Source: Streptomyces sp. NBC_01723 (GTDB lineage Bacteria > Actinomycetota > Actinomycetes > Streptomycetales > Streptomycetaceae). From it: 64,000 nucleotides of DNA. The notes under the pieces are model-generated. The model did no database searches and was not told where the DNA came from. It worked only from the letters and a program-made list of their open reading frames with translations. Both the position numbers and the translations under genes were made by a program. The stretch is taken from assembly GCF_036246005.1 (NCBI RefSeq), contig NZ_CP109171.1, positions 62,001 to 126,000 on the forward strand, in the 5' to 3' direction. Shown one piece after another: positions 51,648-62,565 of the stretch (position 1 is the stretch's first letter; each line of letters begins with the position of its first letter).

Positions 51648-52931
51648 GGCTTCCTTCCCCGTACCTCGACAACTGGACTCGGCTTTTGAGCCGGCGTTCG
51701 AACCGGTGCCCGAGGCTCGGTCGATATTGCGCCACGCGGGGGCCCGCTGTCCTTACCCCACGACGGATGCACGAGGCCCGCCGTATCCCGCCGCAACCAC
51801 GCGCCCGCCCATTCGTCGAGGAGGCATCGAGCGGAATCCTTGCGGCCCCCCTCCCAGCAGTTCCTGCCGTATGGGCGGCACGCCGTTTTGCACACGGCGA
51901 GAAGACGGCGCGCCCCTGTTGCGCCGGCCCGTGCGCGGAGCCGTCCATTTACCCGTCGCCGGGGCCGGGCGGCCACACCGGGAAAGCGGCGTGAGGGTGC
52001 GGCGGCCGGATAGGGAAACCGGACGCGCGGCGCCCGGTTTCTTGTTCACGCGTACCGTCCGGAAGCCGGAATCCGGGAAGGGGGGCGCCGGCTCTTGGGC
52101 CGGCAGCGGGAATCGCCCCCCTCCCGGGCGGCGTCGCCCTCTGTTTCCGAACGGCCGGCCCCGCCCAGGCCCACTTTTCCCCGTACGGGGCTCAGGGCGC
52201 CGCCCACAGGGGGCAAGACTGGCCGGGGCGGCGGAGCGCAGCGCAGCGGCTCACCGGCGGACGGAAGGGGCAGGGCGGGCACCGCATCCGGGCGGACGCA
52301 GGGGCGGTGCCCGCAACGGCCCGTGCGGGCCGGCTGCGTCGGCTGCCGGCACCACCGCGCCCGGGCCTTTGGGGGCGCCGCGCACCGCACCGGGCTGGGA
52401 CCGCCCATCCTGGCTCTCCCGGCCCGTGCCGCTCCCCGGTCCTGGCCCTCCCGCCCGTGCGGTGGCCCGCCCGGGGCGCAGGACGCGGCCGCAGGGCTGG
52501 GCCGCGATGACGGGAGGACCGGGACGGCCGGGACGCCGCGGATGCCGCCGTCCCGGGGGCGTGGAGCGGTCAGGGAACCAGGAGGTCCGCTCAGAGAGGG
52601 TCCGCCAGGGAGGTCTGGCCGGGGGGCTGGCCGGGGAGGTCCGGGGGCGAGGGTGAACTGCCGTTCCGGGACGCGGTGTTGGGGTGCCGGGGAGGCGCCG
52701 GCCCCGGGAGGTGAACTGCCGTCTGGGCAGCCGGTGTTGGGTCCGGTGGGTGGGCACACGGGGGGCGTCGGCGGGAGCCGTCGGCGCGGCCCGGTGCAGT
52801 CCGGGTGGAGGGAGGCCGGCCCGCCGCCCGCCCGGGGGGGGGGGGGGGGGGGGGGGGGGGGCGGGGGGCGGGGGCTGTGCTGAAGCCGGCCGGCCGGTCC
52901 CGCCGCGCGGGGGGTGCCTCTGTGTCTTTCG
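51648..52931. other. 1.28-kb interval without a gene
   Basis: It contains the promoter region of SARP 1 at its left end, an 8-bp inverted repeat GAAACCGG (52015-52022)/CCGGTTTC (52034-52041), and beyond about 52080 very G/C-rich sequence of no coding appearance. A run of 28 G residues (52834-52861), continued by further G runs, follows. No reading frame in this part carries a recognisable domain. Confidence 0.6.
52834..52861. repeat. Homopolymer of 28 G
   Basis: G at every position from 52834 to 52861, then G6 and G5 runs interrupted by single C. Such a tract is rare even in Streptomyces and prone to assembly error or slippage. Confidence 0.9.
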
Positions 52932-53116
52932 TCAAGCGGCGGGGGGGCTTCCCGGTTCGTAGAAGGTTCCGTCGCGGAGCATGGCGAACAGGACGCTGAT
53001 GCGGTGGCGGCTTGTCGAACACCGTCTTCCCGGCCGGAGTCAGGCCGTGGCCGTGATGCGTCTGCTTGCCGACGTCCAGGCCACGGAAGATGCCCACCCC
53101 GTCGATACTGGTCACC
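52932..53116 (-). pseudogene. IS110-family transposase remnant with internal deletion
   Basis: The minus strand first encodes the start of an IS110 transposase (FRGLDVGKQTHHGHGLTPAGKTVFDK) from about 53116, then jumps in another frame directly to the C-terminal tail (RISVLFAMLRDGTFYEPG) ending at the TGA at 52932. About 300 central codons are missing at a junction near 53000-53012. It is a different lineage from the intact IS110 transposase next to it. Confidence 0.75.
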
Positions 53117-53636
53117 GTGCCCCCACAGGTCTCGCAGCGTGCCGGCCCCAGGGGCGGAGGCCGTTCTCGCGCATCCACGGTATGCAGACCTGCCGCCCGC
53201 AGCGGCCGGGCATTGCGCCCGGCCGGGCGGTGGTCGGGCCTCTGATCAGCGTCTGTGACGGCACCCCTCGGACCCGGTGACACCACCCCCCAGGTCATCC
53301 CATCGACAGGGGGCAACAGTCATGCCGGGACCGGAGGCCAGCGGCCCTCTTGCAGGACCGCGAAGAAGACAACTGTGAGAGTTCTTCTGCGGCCCGGGAT
53401 GGGTTGCTGCCAGGCTCGGCGCTCGTGATCCGGCATGACTCGCAAGATAACTGGCGTTCCGTCAAGGGCTGCCGTTCCCCCGAGATGTCTGCCGGACGCG
53501 GGCGTCGGCCTGGCCCACCCGTTGGCTTGATCAGCAGCTTGTCCGCCTTCCGGCGTGACTCATCACAGTTCCGCCACGTGGTGACTCCACCCAGGCCGAC
53601 ACCGTCACGGTCGTCCGCCCGGAGGAGAACAGCCGC
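53117..53636. other. Interval upstream of IS110 transposase; possible bridge RNA region
   Basis: No protein gene is evident in these 520 bp. The right half belongs to the noncoding end of the IS110 element, which in IS110-group elements encodes the bridge RNA that pairs with target and donor DNA. The element's left boundary cannot be fixed by eye. GGAGGAGA (53621-53628) is the transposase ribosome site. Confidence 0.4.
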
Positions 53637-54719
53637 ATGACCATGCTCGCAGAACACGTCGATGGCGTCATCGGCGTCGACACCCACCGCGACACCCTCG
53701 CCGCGGCCGCCGTCAGCCCCATCGGCGCCGTGCTGGCCAGCACCGATTCCCCGGCCCACGCCCGCGGCTACCGACGCCTGCTGGACTTCGCCCGCCAGCA
53801 GGTCCCCGGCCGCCGCTGCTGGGCCCTGGAAGGCATCGGCAGCTACGGCGCCGGCCTCGCGGCCTTCCTGGACCAGGCCGGCGAGCAGGTCGTCGAGGTC
53901 TGCCGCCCAAAACGAGCGGCCAACCGCGGCGGCCGCAAGACCGACATGCTCGACGCCGTCCGGGCCGCCAAGGAGGCCCTGACCACCGAGCATCTGATCC
54001 AGCCCCGCCTCCGCGGCGAACGCGAGGCACTGCGGGTGCTGCTTGCCACCCGTCACGGCGCGGTCCTCGCTTCCACCGCCGCGATCAACCAGCTTAAGGC
54101 CCTGATCGTCTCCGCGCCGGACGGCCTCCGCTCCGAGCTGCGAAAGCTCAAGCGCCTCGAACAGATCGCCTACTGCGCTCAGTTCCGCGACCGCCCGGCC
54201 CAGGACCTGGAGCACCGGATGACGGTGCGGGCCATGCGGTCCACGGCCCAACGCGTCCAGGCCCTGCAGGCCGAGGCCAAGGGGCTCGAGAACGAGATCC
54301 TCACGCTGGTGCGGCACCAGGCCCCCGCGCTTCTCAACCTGCTCGGAGTCGGACCGATCACCGCCGCCCAGATCTTGGTCAGCTGGTCTCACCAGGGACG
54401 ATTCCGCTCGGAAGCCGCCTTCGCCTCCTTCGCTGGAGTCTCGCCGATCCCTGCCTCGTCCGGGCTGACCAACCGACACCGGCTCAACCGCAGCGGCGAC
54501 CGGCAGCTCAACCGGGCCATGCACACGATCACCTTGATCCGGATGCGGCTCGATCCCTCTACGAAGACGTACGTCGCACGCAAGATCGCCGAAGGTAAGA
54601 CCTCCCGTGACGCGCAGCGATGCCTCAAGCGAGTGATCTGCCGCCAGGTCTTCAAGATCCTTGAGCGCTCCGACCGGAACCAACTCGGCAACGTCGAAGC
54701 ACTCACTCAAGCGGCTTGA
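53637..54719 (+). CDS. IS110-family transposase (DEDD recombinase)
   Basis: A 360-aa IS110 recombinase. The RuvC-like DEDD residues are Asp15 (GVDTHRDT), Glu65 (ALEGIGSYG), Asp103 and Asp106 (RKTDMLDA). The C-terminal Transposase_20 domain is seen in LLGVGPITAAQILVSW and FASFAGVSPIPASSGL. It appears intact. It lies between the two SARP genes, and sits next to a decayed IS110 copy. Confidence 0.94.
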   Translation: MTMLAEHVDGVIGVDTHRDTLAAAAVSPIGAVLASTDSPAHARGYRRLLDFARQQVPGRRCWALEGIGSYGAGLAAFLDQAGEQVVEVCRPKRAANRGGRKTDMLDAVRAAKEALTTEHLIQPRLRGEREALRVLLATRHGAVLASTAAINQLKALIVSAPDGLRSELRKLKRLEQIAYCAQFRDRPAQDLEHRMTVRAMRSTAQRVQALQAEAKGLENEILTLVRHQAPALLNLLGVGPITAAQILVSWSHQGRFRSEAAFASFAGVSPIPASSGLTNRHRLNRSGDRQLNRAMHTITLIRMRLDPSTKTYVARKIAEGKTSRDAQRCLKRVICRQVFKILERSDRNQLGNVEALTQAA

Positions 54720-54837
54720 CACGACATAGCAGCCTCGGGGTGTCCGCGGCCGGCGGGAGGGGCCTGACCCTGCGGTTGCGGCGGGCGGCGGTGGCGGGGC
54801 CGCTGCCCGCTCACGGGCGGGGCGGGGTGGGGCGGGG

Positions 54838-55665
54838 TCAGCCCACGCGGGCCACGGCCCGGCCGGTGGCCTCCGGGCCGCGGGCCGGGGCGGTCTCCGC
54901 GGCGGCCGTGAGGATGGAGCGCTGGAGCCGGCTGATCGTCGTCGACGGTTCGAGTCCCAGCTCGTGCACGAGGGTGGCCCGCAGCCGCTGGTAGACGCTC
55001 AACGCCTCGCCGCGCCGTCCCGAGCGGTGCAGGGCCACCATGAACTGGCCGTGCAGGCTCTCGTGCATCCGGTGCCGGTTGACCAGGACGGTCAGCTCGG
55101 ACAGCAGTTCGCGGTGGCGGCCGAGTCTGAGGTCGGCCTCGATGCGCTGGTCCAGCGCGCACAGCCGCAACTCCTCCAGGCGCTTGACCTCCAGGCCGAG
55201 CCGGCTGCCGGCGCTCACGTCGGCCAGCGCGGTGCCGGTCCACAGTGCCAGGGCCTCGCGCAGCCTGCGTGCGGCGCCCGTGAAGTCCTCGGCGTCCACG
55301 GCCCGGTAGCCGGCCCCGGCGCGCTGCTCGAACTCGCGGAAGTCGACCCGGCCGCCCCGGCTGTCCAGGCGGTAGCCGCCGGGCAGGGTGACCAGGACGT
55401 CCTTGGCGGTGACGTCGCGTTCGCCGCCGGCGGCCAGCGCGGCGCCGATGAGCTCGCGCAGCTGCAGCACATAGGTCTGCAGGGTGGTGCGGGCGCTGCG
55501 CGGCGGCTCGTCGTCCCACAGCTCCTCGATCAGGCAGGAGACGGGGACCACCCGGTCGGCGTGCAGGGCCAGCAGGGCCAGCACCTGACGCGGTTTCGGG
55601 GCGGTCGGTGTGATCGAGACGCCGTGCTCGCGTACGGACAGCGCGCCCAGAACTTCGATGTCCAC
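54838..55665 (-). CDS. SARP-family transcriptional activator 2
   Basis: A 275-aa SARP with winged helix (MDIEVLGALSVREHG, KPRQVLALLALHAD, LIEELWDDEPPRSARTTLQTYVLQLREL) and activation domain. It is a moderately diverged paralogue of SARP 1. GTG at 55665 follows AAGGGGG. An autoregulatory-element-like palindrome (55777-55794) lies about 110 bp upstream, so it is probably repressed by the gamma-butyrolactone receptor homologue encoded 1.1 kb away and released by the signal, making it the likely first pathway-specific switch. Confidence 0.94.
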   Translation of the reverse strand: MDIEVLGALSVREHGVSITPTAPKPRQVLALLALHADRVVPVSCLIEELWDDEPPRSARTTLQTYVLQLRELIGAALAAGGERDVTAKDVLVTLPGGYRLDSRGGRVDFREFEQRAGAGYRAVDAEDFTGAARRLREALALWTGTALADVSAGSRLGLEVKRLEELRLCALDQRIEADLRLGRHRELLSELTVLVNRHRMHESLHGQFMVALHRSGRRGEALSVYQRLRATLVHELGLEPSTTISRLQRSILTAAAETAPARGPEATGRAVARVG

Positions 55666-55776
55666 TGTCTTGTCCCCCTTGGAGTCCCATGCCGGTTGCT
55701 GCGGGTCCGTGCCGCGAGGGCCGCCGCTTGGACACCCGGAGGGCTCTCGACGACACTGGCTCGAAGACGATTAAAA

Positions 55777-55794
55777 AAACAGCACAGTCGGTTT
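55777..55794. promoter_or_regulatory. ARE-like operator upstream of SARP 2
   Basis: AAACAG-CACAGT-CGGTTT is a 6-6-6 inverted repeat with one mismatch, followed by GTC and preceded by an A run. This is the geometry of the autoregulatory elements bound by ArpA-type gamma-butyrolactone receptors. A near-perfect copy is found at 59040-59057. Confidence 0.65.
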
Positions 55795-56770
55795 GTCAAT
55801 GGGGGTGGCGCACATCCGGCCATCCCGGCGCCCGGGGCCGACGGCGGCGGACGCCGGGCGCACGCTCGTGCCACCAGGACGGAAAGCCCTTCATACGGGG
55901 GGAGTTGCCGCGCCCGCGGGGGCGATGTTCCAGGTGGAGTCGAGGCCGGTATGCCACGCTGGAGGGGCAGGTTCCGGCCTCCCGGCGGCTGCTCCGTCCG
56001 GGGCACGGACGCCCGGACGGGAACCGCCGCCCGGGCACGGCCCCCCAAAGAACAGGGCGCATGGTCTTGTTATGGGCGAGGGCGGGGCAGTGTCCGCCCG
56101 CGCGCGGCGGGAGGGCGTCCGGGCGCGGCGGGAGGGCGAGCGTACGGGGACGGCGGACAGGCCGCGAGGACGTACCGGGGGGACAGGCCCGGAGGGCGTC
56201 CGGACGCGGCGGAAGTGGGCAGGCGTGGGGGCGGGGCAGAGCTGGGGGTGCGTGCCGGCCGGAGCCGGAGCCGCGACGGGAGGCCGCTGCGGCGGTGGCA
56301 GGCCCAAGCCGCAGGGCACTCGGCGCGCGCGGGCGGGACGGCGGCCGCAGGCGGCCGGCACGGTCGGCTCGAAGGCTGAGGACCCGGCAGCTGCGGGCTG
56401 CGGGTTGCGGGGTGTGGGCGGCCGGGACCGGGCTCCGCCGCCCACGGGTTGCGGGGTGGGGGCGGCCGGAACCGAGGAGGTCGGCTGCGGGTTGCGGGTG
56501 CCTCCCGGGCAGGGCTGCCCGCCCCGGGGCGGCCGGGGTTACCGAGGCGGCCGGGGCCGGCGGGGTGCCGGGGGTTGCCCGGGGCCGGGACAAGGAGTCA
56601 GCAGAGGCCGGTCCCCGGGGGTGCGAATCCCCGGGGGTGCGGGTCCCCGGGGGGTGCGAATCCCCGGGGGTGCGAATCCCCGGGGGTGCGGGTCCCCGGG
56701 GGCGGGGGCCGCGTGCCCTCTCCGGGGGGTCAGTGGGGGCGGGGGGGCCGCGTGCCCTCTCCGGGGGGGG
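55795..56770. other. Interval of about 1 kb without a gene, repeat-bearing at right end
   Basis: Between SARP 2 and the TetR gene there is G-rich, Arg/Gly-coding sequence in all frames without ribosome site or domain. The right end (56611-56784) consists of repeats, described separately. The left end holds the SARP 2 operator. Confidence 0.6.
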
Positions 56771-56784
56771 TCAGTGGGGGCGGG
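56611..56784. repeat. Tandem repeats at the TetR gene 3' end
   Basis: About six copies of a 15-17 bp CCCCGGGGGTGCGAATC-like unit (56611-56702) are followed by two copies of a ~40-bp unit beginning GGGGGCCGCGTGCCCTCTCC. The second copy of the latter contains the stop codon of the TetR gene, so the first is a duplicate of that gene's end. Confidence 0.75.
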
Positions 56785-57388
56785 TGCCGGCGGCGGTGAG
56801 GGAGGTGAGGGCGGGGGCGGCGGCCAGCCGGGGCAGCAGGAGCTGCCAGAAGCGGGTGAGGGTGGCGTGCGAGAGCCACTGGGGGTCGCGGGTGCCCAGG
56901 ACCTCGAAGCCGGTCGTCGCGGCCACCACGGAGGACGTCACCGTCTCGGGTGCGACCTCGCCCAGCACCCCTTCGCCGGCCGCGCGTTCGAGGGCGGCTG
57001 CGACCCAGGCGTGCCACTGGCGGTGCAGTGCCTGGCCCGCTCCGCGGACCCGGTTGCGGCCCAGTTCGAAGCCGGCGCGCAGCACCACGTCCGCGGCGAG
57101 CCGGCGGGCGAGGTCGTGGGAGGTGTCGACGAGCAGCTGCAGGCAGTTGCCGGCGCTGCCTTCGTGGGCGGTGACGATGGTCTGAAGCCGCTGGGCGGCG
57201 GCCTGTTCCACCGCGTCGGCCAGGGCGGCCTTGTTCGCGAAGTGGAAGTGGAGCGCTCCGTTGCTCACCTGGGCCAGGGAGCTGATCGCGGTGAGCGAGG
57301 CCACGCTGAAGCCGTCGCGGTCGAAGACCGTGGCGGCCGCCGTGATCAGCGCCTGGCGGGTGCGCAGCGCTCGTTGCTGTCGGGCCAT
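56771..57388 (-). CDS. Gamma-butyrolactone receptor-like TetR repressor (ArpA/ScbR family)
   Basis: A 205-aa TetR protein with the N-terminal helix-turn-helix (ALITAAATVFDRDGFSVASLTAISSLAQVSNGALHFHFANKAALADAV, about residues 12-58) that matches the ArpA/ScbR group, including the GALHFHF segment. These bind ARE palindromes and are released by a gamma-butyrolactone or related signal. ATG 57388 has GGAGC upstream. It is 13 nt downstream of the carboxylase gene on the same strand and has an AfsA homologue and two AREs nearby, completing a signalling module. Confidence 0.92.
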   Translation of the reverse strand: MARQQRALRTRQALITAAATVFDRDGFSVASLTAISSLAQVSNGALHFHFANKAALADAVEQAAAQRLQTIVTAHEGSAGNCLQLLVDTSHDLARRLAADVVLRAGFELGRNRVRGAGQALHRQWHAWVAAALERAAGEGVLGEVAPETVTSSVVAATTGFEVLGTRDPQWLSHATLTRFWQLLLPRLAAAPALTSLTAAGTRPH

Positions 57389-57401
57389 GCGGAGTGCTCC
57401 G

Positions 57402-58994
<1,593 letters not shown>

Positions 58995-59035
58995 GATGCC
59001 TCCCTCCCGGGCGCGACCGGCACGAACCACCAGGT

Positions 59036-59060
59036 TAACAAACCGTCTGTGCGGTTTACA
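59036..59060. promoter_or_regulatory. ARE-like operator upstream of the carboxylase-TetR operon
   Basis: AAACCG (59040-59045), TCTGTG, CGGTTT (59052-59057) is a perfect 6-bp inverted repeat with a 6-nt centre, extended by AAC and ACA on the flanks. It fits the gamma-butyrolactone receptor operator consensus and lies upstream of the operon that encodes such a receptor, implying autorepression. Confidence 0.75.
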
Positions 59061-59229
59061 GGGGGGTGGGTGCCGTGCGCACACACATCAGCTGAAAAAT
59101 GACCCGCCGGACACAGCCACCCGCCACAACCGCAACCGCCCCCCGCCCCCCGCCCGCCACCCGCCGCCCGGCCGGGGCTGCCCCCGACCCACCCTCCCGG
59201 GGCCCCGGCCGAACAACACACCAGGGACG

Positions 59230-59725
59230 GAGGAAACGGCAGGACCTGGCCTGGACCTGGACCTCGGCCTGGGCATGGGCCCGGACCTCGGCTTGGGCAT
59301 GGGTTTGGGCTTGGGTCTGGCCTGGGCCTGGGGTTGGGCCTGGGGTTGGGCCTGGTTCTGGGCCTGGGGTTGGGCTTTGGGTCTCGGCCTGGTTCTGGGC
59401 CTGGTTCTGGGCTTGGTTCTGGGCCTGGTTCTGGGCTTGGTTCTGGGTTGCGGTCTCGGCACCTGGCTCTGAGGTTTGGGTTTCGGCCTCGGCCTGGGCC
59501 TGGGTTCGGCCTTGGCCTGAGGTCTGCAGTTGAGGGTTGAAGGTTGGGTCCCGGTCTGGGCTAGGGGGGTCCGGGTCTGAGGTTTGGGTCTTGGCTTGGG
59601 CCTGTGCCTGGGTTCGGTCTTGGCCTGAAGTCTGCGGTTGAGGGTTGGGGGTTGGGGGTTGGGGGTTGGGTCCCGGTCTGGGCTTGGGGGTCTGGGTCTG
59701 GGGGTCTTGGTCTGGGCGTGGGTCT
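59230..59725. repeat. Low-complexity GGYYTG hexamer-type repeat region
   Basis: About 500 bp made of imperfect hexamers such as GGCCTG, GGTTCT, GGGTTG and GGTCTG. The region is open in several frames: one strand reads Leu-Gly/Trp-Ala-like, the other Pro-Gln-Thr and Ala-Gln-Asn-Gln repeats. There is no ribosome site or start that decides for a gene. It lies in the 1.3-kb gap between the ARE and the AfsA gene; the remainder of that gap (to 60365) shows nothing else I can support. Confidence 0.75.
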
Positions 59726-60365
59726 GGGGTCTGGCGGCCCTGCTCACCGGTCGTGCGGCGGACGGGGACGAGGGGGGTGGGGGGTGGGGGGTGTTCGTGC
59801 CGTCGGCCGCAGGACGGACGGGGCGGCGGACGGCCGGGGGGGGCCGGGGGTGTTACTGCCAGCAGTGGGGCGGGCGGTGGGCCGCCCGGGGGCTCTCCGG
59901 GCGCCAGGACGCCGCGCCGGGCGGCTCCTGCCCCGCGGCCGGCACGCGGTGTGCGGCCCGCGCCCGCCGGGCCAGTACCGCACACAGCACCGCCGTCAGC
60001 GCGGCCAGTTCCTGCTCGCCGGCCCGGCCGCGCTCGATACGCAACACCGGGGCCCGGGCACCGGATTCACCCATGTCCGCTCCTCTCCACTGCAGCCACC
60101 GTGCCCCGCCCCGCTGCAGGACCGCCTCAGCCCCGCTCGAGAACCACTCGGCCCGCCACCCGCCCACACCCGCCCGGACCGGCACGGCGTGAACTGCAAC
60201 GACCCCCACGAGCGGGCCGGCACCCAAGGCCGCCCACCGGACCGGCCCTCGACGCCGGCTCGCAACATTCCCGGGCGGAGGCTGCGATTCCTCTGGAAAT
60301 CAAACCGGGTGGTCTCTATCTTTTGGGCCTCCGCAGACCATCTCCGATCTCGTTCTGGGGGAGCG

Positions 60366-61427
60366 ATGACCGCGAGCACGTTCGACACCGTCAGACCGCC
60401 GGCCGCACAGCCGGCACCACCCACAGCCCCGCCACACCCGCCGCACCTGCCGCACCTGCCGCACCTGCCGCACCTGCCGGCCGTCCCGGGCCACGGACCC
60501 TGGACCTCCACCGTCCCCAGCGAACTGGTCCACCGGGCAGCCGTCGCCGAGGTGATGCTCACCGACTGGCAACGCCTGACCGAGACCCGCTACACCATGC
60601 GCGCACAATGGCCGCGCGGCCACAGCTTCTTCACCCCCCTCAACGGAAACCACGACCCCCTCATCGCCGCTGAAACGATCCGCCAGGCCGGAGCCCTGCT
60701 CGCACACGCCGAGTTCGGCGTCCCCCTCGGACACCACTTCCTGCTGGAAGAACTCACCCTCACCGTCGAACCCGGCCAGCTGCACGTGGGCCACGCACCG
60801 GCCGACCTCGACCTCCACATCACCTGCACCGACATCACCCGACACGGCCGACGCCTGGCCGCCCTGCGCTACGAGACCACCCTCCAGCGCCACGGACAGC
60901 CCGCCGGACACGGCCAGATCTCCTTCAGCGTCGTCACCCCCGCCGTATACCGGCGACTACGCCCCCCACACGTCTTCACCCCCCACCACACCCCCATCCC
61001 CCTCACCACCCCCACCGCCCCCCACACCGTCGGACGCCACTCCCCCGCCGACGTCGTCCTCACCCCCACCCCCCACCCCCACCAATGGCAACTACGCACC
61101 GACACCCGCCACCCCATCCTCTTCGACCACCACGTCGACCACATCCCCGGCATGCTCCTGCTCGAAGCCGCCCGCCAAGCCGCCACCGCCCTCCTCGGCC
61201 AACCCACCACCCAACCCCACCACCTCACCACCCACTTCACCAAATACGCCGAACTCGACCAACCCTGCCTCATCAACGCCCACCCCCACCCCCACCAACC
61301 CCACACCATCCACATCACCGGCCACCAAAACAACCAACCCATCTTCACCACCACCCTCACCACCACCCCACCCACCACACCCACCACGCCCACCAGGCCC
61401 ACAGCCGCATCGGCAAACAGCGAATAG
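60366..61427 (+). CDS. AfsA-family gamma-butyrolactone biosynthesis protein
   Basis: A 353-aa AfsA homologue, predicted to condense dihydroxyacetone phosphate with a beta-ketoacyl thioester to start gamma-butyrolactone (or furan/butenolide) signal synthesis. Two hotdog-like A-factor domains are seen (RGHSFFTPLNGNHDPLIAAETIRQAGALLAHAEFG about residues 85-118; HPILFDHHVDHIPGMLLLEAARQA about residues 248-272). The N terminus has a HLP tandem repeat (PHLPHLPHLPHLP). ATG 60366 follows GGGGGAG. The second half uses CAC/CCC/ACC codons extremely often. It pairs with the receptor-like TetR gene 3 kb away. Confidence 0.92.
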   Translation: MTASTFDTVRPPAAQPAPPTAPPHPPHLPHLPHLPHLPAVPGHGPWTSTVPSELVHRAAVAEVMLTDWQRLTETRYTMRAQWPRGHSFFTPLNGNHDPLIAAETIRQAGALLAHAEFGVPLGHHFLLEELTLTVEPGQLHVGHAPADLDLHITCTDITRHGRRLAALRYETTLQRHGQPAGHGQISFSVVTPAVYRRLRPPHVFTPHHTPIPLTTPTAPHTVGRHSPADVVLTPTPHPHQWQLRTDTRHPILFDHHVDHIPGMLLLEAARQAATALLGQPTTQPHHLTTHFTKYAELDQPCLINAHPHPHQPHTIHITGHQNNQPIFTTTLTTTPPTTPTTPTRPTAASANSE

Positions 61428-61648
61428 CCCAGAACAACACCCACCTCCCACCAGGCCAGCACCCAGGCACCCGCCAACACACACCAAGACCAAGACCCGA
61501 CCCCACCCCCCGACCCCACACACCAACCCCCCAACACCCCCTCCCCTCCCCTTCTCCTTTCGGCCCACGACCAGCGCAAAAGGCGCACAAAAAGAACAAT
61601 GCCAGACACCCCACCACCCCATGAAAGGCATAGCAGCCTACATCCTTA
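61428..61648. other. 221-bp C-rich interval, no gene
   Basis: C/A-rich sequence continuing the composition of the AfsA gene up to the IS element. I see no gene and no clear terminator. Confidence 0.5.
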
Positions 61649-62514
61649 AGACCGTGTCCTACGCGGTGAGGCGGATGAGTCGCTTGTAGCAGCAGAGGGC
61701 AGCGGCGAGGCCGAGAAAGGCCAGGTAGTTGCGGGGATCGCGTTCGTAGCGAGGGCTCAAGCGGCGGTAGCCGGACAGCCACGACATGGTGCGTTCGATC
61801 ACCCAGCGGCGCCGCCCTAATCGCTCGCTGGACTCGATTCCCTTACGGGCGATGCACACGCCGGTCCGCTTCCCTCGCAGCCATCTGCGCAGGTCAGCCC
61901 GGTCGTAGGCTTTGTCGGCGTGCAGGCGCTGGGGCTTGAAGTACCGGCCGCGATGGGGGTCGTGTCTCGTGTGGTGACCCTCCACCATCGGCTTCAGCCC
62001 TTCGCTGTCGTGGGTGTTGCCGGCCGAGACACCGACGAGGAGGGGCAGTCCGTTCGTGTCCGACAGGATATGCATCTTGGAACCTGGCTTGCCCTGGTCC
62101 ACGGGGCTCGGACCTGTATGTTCGCCCCTTTTTTAGCCCTGACGTGGGCGGTGTCCAGGACGACGCGGGTGACGTCGAGGAGGCCGGCGTCGTCGAGCCG
62201 GTGCAGCACGGCCTCCTGCAGCCGTCCCCAGAGGCCGGCTCTCGACCAGATCAAGAACCGCCGGTGGGCGGTCGACTTCGATATACCGAAGCAGGGCGGC
62301 AGTTGGCGCCAGGCACAGCCGCTGACCAGGACGTAGATGATGGCCGCGAACATCGTCTCATCAGGGGTGTCCTGCGTTCCGCCGCCCTGCGGCCGCACCC
62401 TCGAGGGCGGGATCAGCGGCTTCGCGATCTCCCACACCCGTCCGGAACAATCCAACTCCACGTACCCCGCCCCATACCGAGGTCAACGACGCCTCACCAC
62501 GTAGGACACGGTCT
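61649..62514. mobile_element. IS5-family (IS427 group-like) insertion sequence, complete
   Basis: An 866-bp element with terminal inverted repeats AGACCGTGTCCTACGCGGTGAGG (left) and its complement, with one mismatch, at the right (62491-62514). TA flanks both ends (61647-61648, 62515-62516), consistent with a TA target duplication. It carries one transposase read in two frames. Confidence 0.85.
61659..62461 (-). CDS. IS5-family transposase, two-frame with slippery site
   Basis: The first frame (GTG 62461) encodes the DUF4096-type N-terminal domain and first catalytic Asp (VVLDTAHVRAKKGA); the second (from about 62102 to 61659) encodes GKPGSKMHILSDTNGLPL, ADKAYDRADLRRWL and the last catalytic Glu in RWVIERTMSWL. 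The frames overlap at an A6G4 run (around 62125-62134), the programmed frameshift site of this group. The stop lies in the terminal repeat. Likely active. Confidence 0.85.
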
Positions 62515-62565
62515 TAGAACTCCTAACAAAATGATCTTCGAGGTGGTTGGATCACTCCGGGACCA

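Noticed and set aside
52015..52041. GAAACCGG/CCGGTTTC inverted repeat as an ARE for SARP 1
   Set aside because: The centre is 11 nt rather than 6 between the AAACCG/CGGTTT-like halves, and it lies nearly 400 bp upstream; more like a small hairpin.
56600..56720. Repeats as a CRISPR array
   Set aside because: Units are 15-17 bp, GC-only in character and without spacers; no cas genes.
59056..59985. Minus-strand Pro/Gln/Thr-rich frame, possible surface protein
   Set aside because: It is generated by the hexamer repeat, lacks a ribosome site and signal peptide, and the opposite strand is equally open.
60295..60320. AAACCG half-site upstream of the AfsA gene as a third ARE
   Set aside because: The partner half-site is CTCTAT instead of CGGTTT, so the palindrome is not there.
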